This document shows, piece by piece, positions 57,801-64,000 of a stretch of DNA of 64,000 nucleotides (within the stretch, counting starts at the first letter, position 1; each line of letters begins with the position of its first letter). Source of the stretch: Macrotis lagotis (lineage: Eukaryota > Chordata > Mammalia > Peramelemorphia > Peramelidae). The DNA lies in contig NC_133663.1 of NCBI RefSeq assembly GCF_037893015.1, positions 1,976,378 through 2,040,377 of the forward strand. Reading direction: 5' to 3'. The notes beneath the pieces are model-generated. The model ran no database searches. It had not been told where the DNA came from and saw only the letters and a list, made by a program, of their open reading frames with translations. Position numbers and translations under genes: made by a program.

Positions 57801-60800
57801 GATTCTGGGCCTAAGGGGTGGTATGGGGGCTCAGGGGTCCCAGGACCAGGGATCTGTCTGCTGTGCCACTCAGTGACCCTACAGCAAAGTCAGAGTGAAA
57901 GGAGAGAGAAAATATAGTACATGGTAGCGGAGAAATAACAAAGGAGGGAGTTGCGATCAGCAATGGTAACGGTGGAAAAATATGGAAGTAACTTCTGTGA
58001 TGGACTTATCATAAAGAATGTGATCCACCCATGACAGAGTTGCTGGTGTTGGAACAAAAACTCAAGCACATTTTTTGTTATTATTATTTGGGGGAGGGTG
58101 CAGGGCAAGAGGGGTTGGGTGGCCTGCCTGGGGCCACATAGCAGGGTGTCTGGAGCCAGATTTGGACCCAGGTGCTCCTGGCTCAAGGGCCAATGCTCTG
58201 TCTGCCACCCAGCCACCCCTACTATTATTACTATTTTATTTTATTTTGGGTCTTTTTTTTTTCTCTTCTTCTTCTTTTTGGTTTTTGCAGGGCAGTGGGG
58301 ATCGGGTGGCTTGCATGTCACATGGCTGGGTGATTGTTGGGTTTACGAGGCTGGATATGGACTTGGGTGCTCGTGGCTCCAGGGCTGGTGCTTCATCCAT
58401 TGCGCCACCTGGCCATACCTACAATTATTACTATTATTTTTTTAATTTTAATTTTTTTTCTCTCCCCTTTACTTTTTCGCCCAAGCAAGTCTATCTATAT
58501 TCATGGGGGGAGGGGTATTTTGTTTACTTGTAAACAAGTATATTTTATTAATGTAAAAAAAACCATTTGTACAAAATGAGAATAAAAAATAAATTAAAAA
58601 AAAAAAACAAGTACTAAACTGCAAGTACCCACTGGACACTGTGTGATGGAGGGACAAAGAAAGGCCTGTGGCTGGGCCCAGTCAAGGTTGTTCACAGGGG
58701 AAAAGTAGGCCTTTCCCAACTAACCTGGCCCTGCCCCTTGAGGAGCTCACGGGAGAATTAACTGGCAGACCAAGGTCTCTATGGAAGAGGGACGAGGTTC
58801 TGGAGTGGTCAGCTGTGGGGGGGGGGGGAATGGAGGGCAGGCCTGGAGTCCCCTCCTTGCCCAAACCATCAGCTCAGGGAAAGCCAACTCTTCCACATGA
58901 AAGCCATTTTTTTAACCTCCTGGTCAGCTCCCCAACTAACACCACTTGAAAACTGGATCTCAAAGGTCAATGACCTTGCTAAGGCAGAAACAAAAGCCAA
59001 GTCAAGACTAGAAACTTATAAGCTCATGGAGATAGCTCCCCCATTCCAACAAACCTGAAGGTTCACATGGAACCCTTGGAGTGGGGTCACAAGTGACTCT
59101 GGGGCCATCCAAGGATGGAAGGAAACCAAAGAAAATCAGGAACAAAGGTCTAGAGTGATGACAACAAAGAAGAGGATACCCAAGAATCCACAAAGAGTCA
59201 TGGAAGAAAGAGGTCACATTGTTCATGACCCACCCTAGTCTATGCCAATAAAGCGCCCTGACTTCCACCTTCCAATGGCCAAGCAACATAGAGGAAGCCC
59301 CAGCAGATGCACAGCCCCCAAGAGGCTCTCAAGGGCTAAGACCCAGAGGCTCCTCCCAGAGCAAAGGATGGCTGGACCAGAAGAAGAAACACAGGCAGAG
59401 GGGAGGATGGAACCCTGGATTTGACCAAAACTCCTCCCACCCTCTCATCTAACACCATTCCACTGCTGGGGAGAACTAGACTTTCTCAGGCTCTAGTGGG
59501 AGACCCATAGCCATGTTCCTGTAGAGTGAACAAAGATGCAGAACTCTACAAAATGCCCACCTGTGAAATGCTCTGTGAACTCCTGCTCCAGCTTCATTGC
59601 TCTCTCAAATGTCTTCCGGGCTTGCTCCTCAATCAGACGTTTATTCATCTCCCTGTACAAAAGAGGAAAAGGAGAGAGGACGGTTCACAAAGTGTAGCGA
59701 TGTTGCTGGTCTCACTAGAGAACAACAGTGGTAAGCCTGGAGACTAGTGACACGTTTTGTTTAAACGTCTTCAGATGCCCCTCAGGACAGGTGTCTACTT
59801 GGAACTCTATGAATGTCGAGTTCAGTTCTAATGAATGGTATTTCACCTTCTCAGCAGGATATTGCCTATCCCAAAGAACCCAAAGTGAAAAGTGGGTGGG
59901 GATGGAGACCTCTGATGGTGGTGAGGGGCTGCTGGATCAACATCTCTTTTGAGTGGGAACTCAAAAGTTGAGTGGCCTCAACAAGACCTCGAAAAGTGAT
60001 CTGGATTCTCCCAGAAGCCCCTCAAGAGGATGACAGACAGCCAGGATCCAAATGCCCCAGCATCCTGGTGGCTTCCTCCCTTCCCCTCATAGACTTGGCC
60101 ATCCTTGCGCCTCTAGGGAGTATCTGGCTCTCACAAGATGGGAAATGTGGACAGACAGCAGTAGACTATCTCAAAGCATAAATGCCCTGCCCCCAATAAA
60201 AGTGGGTCAGATACCTTGCTGACAGCCCCCCCCCCCCACAGGCAAGGTGGCTGGCTCATCCATAGGGAGCAGGGCTCACCCTAATTGGTCTTAGATTTCA
60301 GGTTTTTGCTTTACCTTCATATTAATTTTGAAGCTTTAAATATTATGTCCTAGGGCAATCTGTGAAACCCCTTGTTGGGACCCAGAGAACTGTACTGTAA
60401 ACTCACATGATATTTTCCACGGATTTGGGCTTAATAAAAACAGAGATGGGGTAGAGCTGAGCAATCTGCAGCCTCTTGATGGCATTTCCTGAGACATCAA
60501 GAATACAATGTTTACCCTAAAATAGAAACAGCAAGGAAAAGCATCAGCCAGTTACTTTAATCACACTGAAGGGACAGTCCTCAGGCCCATCTTGGGGACA
60601 GCAAGAGGCCCCGTGAGGACCCTGAATGCTGACCCAGGTCCAGAAAGTCACAAGGACCAACAGAGATGTCAACACCAACCAACCCCCTGCACAGACTCCA
60701 CTCTTCTCATCTCAGTGCTTGACAAGATTCTCGAAATGGCCTTCTGGAGCTTTTCTTTGTGCCACACTCCCCACCCAAGGAGTGGAAGTTGGGAAGTGGA

Positions 60801-63800
60801 GGGAGGTCTGATAGGCAGCCCACGGTGGTCAGAGGGATTTCAAAGCTCTGAGCAAGGGAGACTGCACAGCTCTCTAGGCATGACCCTCCCTGGGCTTGGC
60901 CAAAGTGGGGAGGCAAGGGTCCAATCACAGGAACTTCGGGACTTGAGGTGTCTGAAGCAACCCCTTGGAGGGTCTGGACCCTCCCAGGCCTATCACTGCT
61001 ATGTACAGAAGGTGACCTGACTGTTTCCTTCTTGGAGAGAGAGGGGGGAAAAGGGTCATTCCAGTCTGCCCAGTTAAACTTCATTTTCCCTTCAGTCACA
61101 AGGCTGATTTTGAGAAAAAAACCCTCTTTACAGAGGTGGAAATGGAGATCAATAATACTGAATTCAGATGAAACTCTCACCCGGGGATCTGAAGGCCACT
61201 CGGGTCATCCCTGGCGGATGCAGATGGCCTGCCTGGCAAGCTCACCCCGTGAGGGAGGACCACTCACCTTCTCAGCGACCTCACGCACAGACTGCACGCT
61301 GGTTCCATAGAGGTGGCCGTTGTACTGCCCGGCCTCAATAAACTTGTGATCTTGGATGTCCTTTTCCATCTGTTCCCTCGAAGTCACAAAGTGATAATCT
61401 CTGCCATCCACCTCATAGTCTCGCTTTGGTCTGGTTGTGTCTTTAAAGAGAAGAAAGAAGCCCAGGTGGTTAAAGGGTAAAGTGAAACATCAGGGAGGTC
61501 AACCACAAGCATGACCAAAGCAAGGCGTGGACCCCATTTCCCAAGACCCCTGTGCGACAGAGACACTCACGTGGAACACAGGATCCAAACTTATCCGGGA
61601 ATTCCGAGATCAGATCATCATTGATCCTGTCTTTCATAGGTCCCAAGACGATCACAGGTCGAGTATAACTAACTGTACAGATAAAAATGACCCTGGTCAC
61701 TACTCAGGCAGCAAAGGCAGAGGGAGGCCCAGAGGTCTCAGTAGACAGGGCAGGTCTACTTCTGTCCCACTAAAACTCACTAAGACCTAGAAAGGAGCCA
61801 CAGTCCCTGTTGCTATGATGGTCCTAAGCCAGGTCCAGCACTGACTGTCGGAGCCAGGACACAAGACCTCTCTCGGCCTCCCCCACACTGACCCTAGCTT
61901 GCATGGCCACAGTCATCTGCATGCCATCACACCCTTGGAGGCAGGGTTGGGGTCTGCCTCTCTGCATCTGGCACGTTAATTAAGTGCTGACTGGGCATCT
62001 CAAGAGGGCAGGCTGGAGAATTTGGGAAGTATCTATCATTGAAGATGAAATGGAACTTCCCAAGTACAAGATGGAGGAGGAGAGGAGGCAGGAATCTAAT
62101 CAATCAATAATCAGTAAAGTCTTATTAAGCTCCTATCATGTATAAAAGGCAGTTTGTCTGAGGAGAGCCATGGGGATGAAGGGTCCTGGGTTCCAGTCAC
62201 ACGAGGGAGAAGAGTTATCTCTAAGCATTCCCGGGGGGGGGGGAGGGGAGACACAAGTCCCTGTGGCAGAGCCAGGAAGATTTTAGTTTTGTCCTCAGCT
62301 GGAATAATGGGCTGCTGCCAGAGGGAGTGGGTGGCTGGTTGGATTCTAGGGGAACAGCAAGGATGGAAAATCAAGTTGGGGGACACATGGAGCCTGCTGG
62401 GTTTGTCAGGCTGTCCAGGGGGGTGATGATGTGGGCCAGACTCCTAGAGCAGCTGTCACATGGACATCAGTGCATTTCAATACATTGGTCTGGTCCTCTG
62501 TTTTCTGGGGTAGTTCGGACAATTCAAATAAGGTGGAAAAGCACCAAGCTAGGTGCAAAGGGAAGGATTTCCTTGTGGAGTTTACTGTAAACATTTATTT
62601 CTTGGAATGAGGGATACGAGTTCAACCAGAAAAATCTCCACTCATCATAAGCTGAAATTCTAATAGATAATAAGAAGGTAGCAACACTGATTCTGCATAA
62701 ATAGAAAGTTAATAAATTAGAAACAAAGAGACCAGAGAGACCAGGAGGAGGCATGTCCCTGACCCAGGGTGGGGCCCAGAGGAGGCTGGTGGGTGGGCTG
62801 GGTGCAATAAGAACCAATTGGGAGCCTCAGGCTCAGCTGGGTCATCCCCTCAGCTCCAGGGGCTGAGGGCCTGAGTGAGTGGACTCAGAAGTGGCAAGGC
62901 CTGGCCGTTCCCTGGCTTAGTGGAGGGAAGAACAAGCAGATCAGGAGCCAGCTGAGGTCTGCCAAGGGCATTATCATCTCATCTCCTCTGATATTCCCTC
63001 TTCCCAAACCTGGACCTTTCCATTAATGAGGAATGAAGAACTGGCAAACCTCCCGGCTCTGAACACTGCCTGTTCTCTTTCTTCTTTTGTTTCAGACAAT
63101 AAGAGCTTGACCTAAAGCCATTCAGATCACGGCAGATGCCACAGCCCTTGCACCCTTGTTGCTGAAAATGATGCCCAAGCCCCCGAGGCCTTTCACTGAG
63201 GACCTTCCTGTGTGAACAGCTAGACCTGGAAGGGTAGGTTTCGCATTTTAGGAATTAACCTCATCTGTCCCACCTACAATCACAAGGAGGACCTGGGGAC
63301 CTCCTTGGAAGCTCTGCTTCCCAGAAAACTACAGCACCTGAAGGGTCTCCATGATCATCATGACTGTCCATGTCCCCGGCCAGAAGACAAGGAACTCTGT
63401 CCTCTGCCCAGTGCCTGGCACAGCACTTGGCAAGGAGGAACTATCACTAATGATCAAGGATCAATAAGTTGTTTCCAAGATCACCTGACACCCCCAGGTT
63501 CCTCTGGAAGGCTGCGGCCACCTCAGGTCACTTTGGTCTCCTCTTCTCTTGATCCCCCTGCCCCCTGCTCTGTCTGCCTTCCTGCATGGGGCAGCCCTTT
63601 CTCAATGGCTCTTTTCCCAGTGCCTGGTGGCCCACCTCCAGTTCATCCCAGGTAGCCTAGACCTTGACTCTTGTGCTCCCAGGAGGTCTGACCAGGGCAG
63701 AGTGGAGGTGCTGCTCCACCTGCCTGGCGACTTGCTGACAGTGGCCTGTCTGAGCTGTCCCAAAGAAACCAAGGTGTCTCTGATGGGGAGACCCAGAATA

Positions 63801-63962
63801 GAATCTTAATGAAATGGTTTCTCCCAAAGGAAGCAGGGAGAGCTCCAGGGGCACTTTACATCTTTGTTTCGAGACAAACGTGCACATTTCTACTCAGTGG
63901 GTTTCACAGACCTTCTTGCTGATTGACTGGCTCATACGACAGGACATATTCTTCTTGACCAC
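54866..63962 (-). CDS. DLG1: DLG1/SAP97 MAGUK scaffold, last six coding exons (partial)
   Basis: Membrane-associated guanylate-kinase scaffold of epithelial junctions and synapses, linking receptors and channels to signalling partners. Exons in coding order: 63912-63962, 61571-61672, 61268-61440, 60407-60516, 59561-59652, 54866-54972; phases join without a break. They encode the end of the SH3-GUK hinge ([16 protein letters not shown]), then the guanylate-kinase-like domain ([79 protein letters not shown]) and the C-terminus [17 protein letters not shown]. The sequence is nearly that of human; one visible difference is AGPS where human has SGSY just before IWVPAKEKL. The GUK P-loop region is the non-catalytic MAGUK type. 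The L27 and PDZ domains, SH3 and alternative hook exons lie right of the window. Its place next to MELTF on the same strand matches human 3q29. Confidence 0.98.
56153..57328 (+). CDS. HAL1/L1 ORF1p-type RNA-binding protein, intact
   Basis: A 391-residue open frame. Residues 1-40 are basic and Ser/Gln-rich. Residues about 50-195 are a long heptad coiled coil ([20 protein letters not shown] onwards), expected to form the ORF1p trimer. Residues about 195-285 are the RRM-like domain starting [13 protein letters not shown]. Residues about 285-365 are the C-terminal domain with [20 protein letters not shown] and [16 protein letters not shown]. In the L1 family ORF1p binds the element's RNA and acts as a nucleic-acid chaperone in the cytoplasmic RNP. 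No stop or frameshift is present, which fits a young insertion. The start at 56153 is the first ATG after the long 5' UTR. No reverse transcriptase follows. Confidence 0.93.
   Translation: MSKQRNKRKTIEKYFANEPKKDQNTQSEDEEAQAPASKDSKKNRNWAQAMIELKKDFENQMRELEEKLGKERREMQEKHENEVSSLVKEIQKNAEENSMLKTSLGQMDKTVQKVIEKNALKSKIGQMEKEIRKLSEENKSFRQRIEFREIDEFTRNQESILQNQKNEKLEENVKYLIEKTTDMENRLRKDNLKIIRIPESHDQEKSLDIIFKELLHENCPDILEAEGKIEMERIHQSPRERDHKKPTPRNIIAKFQNSQVKEKILQAARRTQFKYRGAAVRITQDLAATTLEARRAWNTIYQKAKELRMQPRMNYPARLNVFFQRKRWTFNEPGEFQRFLLEWPELNRRFDLQIQASGEAWRLEERGKYKGLNEDELHVFLHRKMTLIILI
57750..57885 (-). repeat. SINE-like block 1 in HAL1 3' part
   Basis: TTGCAAGGGGCTGGGATTGG, TGGCCTGCCCAGGACCATAG and GTCTGCTGTGCCACTCAGTG follow the order of a reversed tRNA-type SINE. 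The most decayed of the three blocks. Confidence 0.6.
58085..58220 (-). repeat. SINE-like block 2 in HAL1 3' part
   Basis: GGGTTGGGTGGCCTGCCTGG, CCAGATTTGGACCCAGGTGC and TGTCTGCCACCCAGCCACCC follow the order of a reversed tRNA-type SINE. Confidence 0.7.
58275..58425 (-). repeat. SINE-like block 3 in HAL1 3' part
   Basis: GCAGGGCAGTGGGGATCGGG, GGATATGGACTTGGGTGCTC and CATCCATTGCGCCACCTGGC follow the order of a reversed tRNA-type SINE. This block is the closest of the three to the SINEs elsewhere in the window. Confidence 0.75.
58624..59560. other. DLG1: DLG1 last intron, remainder
   Basis: No exon or repeat family recognised between the HAL1 duplication and the 59561 exon. The left part of the intron (54973-55394) also shows nothing. 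Confidence 0.6.
61673..63911. other. DLG1: DLG1 intron between SH3-hinge and GUK exons
   Basis: No coding exon found; the flanking exons (63912-63962 and 61571-61672) join in phase. It holds old LINE/MIR-tail-like motifs near 61935-61990 (GGAGGCAGGGTTGGGGTCTG) and 63385-63430, and a G-rich run near 62232. Confidence 0.6.
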
Positions 63963-64000
63963 CTGTTACAAAGTTAAAAATAGGGATGAGAAAATCTAGA

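Larger units (their letters stand above)
55411..58607 (+). mobile_element. HAL1 (half-LINE: L1-type, ORF1 only), full-length
   Basis: A retroposon of about 3.2 kb in the last DLG1 intron, antisense to the gene. It has a 5' UTR of about 740 bp (starting GGAATGCTGGGGGTGGAACC), one intact ORF1, no ORF2, a 3' part of about 1.28 kb, and an A-rich end with AATAAAAAATAAATT. A 16-bp duplication with one mismatch (CAAATACTAAACTGCA, CAAGTACTAAACTGCA) flanks it at 55395-55410 and 58608-58623. That shows a single retroposition event of the whole unit, not a truncated L1. HAL1 elements depend on the L1 reverse transcriptase for movement. The 3' part contains three antisense SINE-like blocks. Confidence 0.9.

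Overview
This window looks like nuclear DNA from a marsupial. It carries three multi-exon vertebrate genes and many copies of the tRNA-derived SINEs typical of Metatheria (A-box TGGCACAGTGG, B-box GGTTCAAATCC, tail with AAGTCACTTAACCCCAT). It also holds older MIR copies, L1 3' ends, and a complete ORF1-only half-LINE (HAL1). All three genes were assembled by hand from splice sites, and every junction keeps frame.

Layout: (1) 1-14844, plus strand: the 3' half of a calcium/calmodulin-dependent protein kinase kinase of the CaMKK-alpha type, with six firm exons (4043-11361) and a candidate last exon (14715-14844). Upstream exons lie left of the window. (2) About 15430-16930: a strong CpG island with paired ETS motifs, a GC-rich minisatellite and no recognised gene. 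(3) 17240-25840: intergenic DNA with an L1 3' fragment and SINEs. (4) 25847-39311, minus strand: the complete melanotransferrin gene (MELTF). Its 16 coding exons sum to 2214 bp, 737 residues plus stop. (5) 39450-53230: intergenic DNA, rich in SINE, MIR and L1 relics. (6) 53234-63962, minus strand: the 3' end of DLG1 (SAP97), with the last six coding exons and the 3' UTR. The HAL1 sits antisense in the final intron.

MELTF followed by DLG1 on the same strand matches human 3q29. A CaMKK gene is not expected there: human CAMKK1 is at 17p13 and CAMKK2 at 12q24. This kinase is mostly CaMKK-alpha-like, but it has CaMKK-beta-like residues at several positions, including the calmodulin-anchor site, and its C-terminal tail resembles neither. 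That makes it the most interesting item here: a possible third CaMKK paralogue, or a relocated CAMKK1. Other points of interest are the full-length HAL1 with target-site duplications and three antisense SINE-like blocks in its 3' part, the orphan CpG island, and a MELTF C-lobe that has lost a Tyr iron ligand as well as the Asp.

I saw no multi-gene system, CRISPR array, tRNA or rRNA gene, or recognisable endogenous retrovirus. The three genes act separately: a cytosolic kinase of the Ca2+/CaM-AMPK/CaMK cascade, a GPI-anchored surface transferrin, and a membrane-associated guanylate-kinase scaffold.
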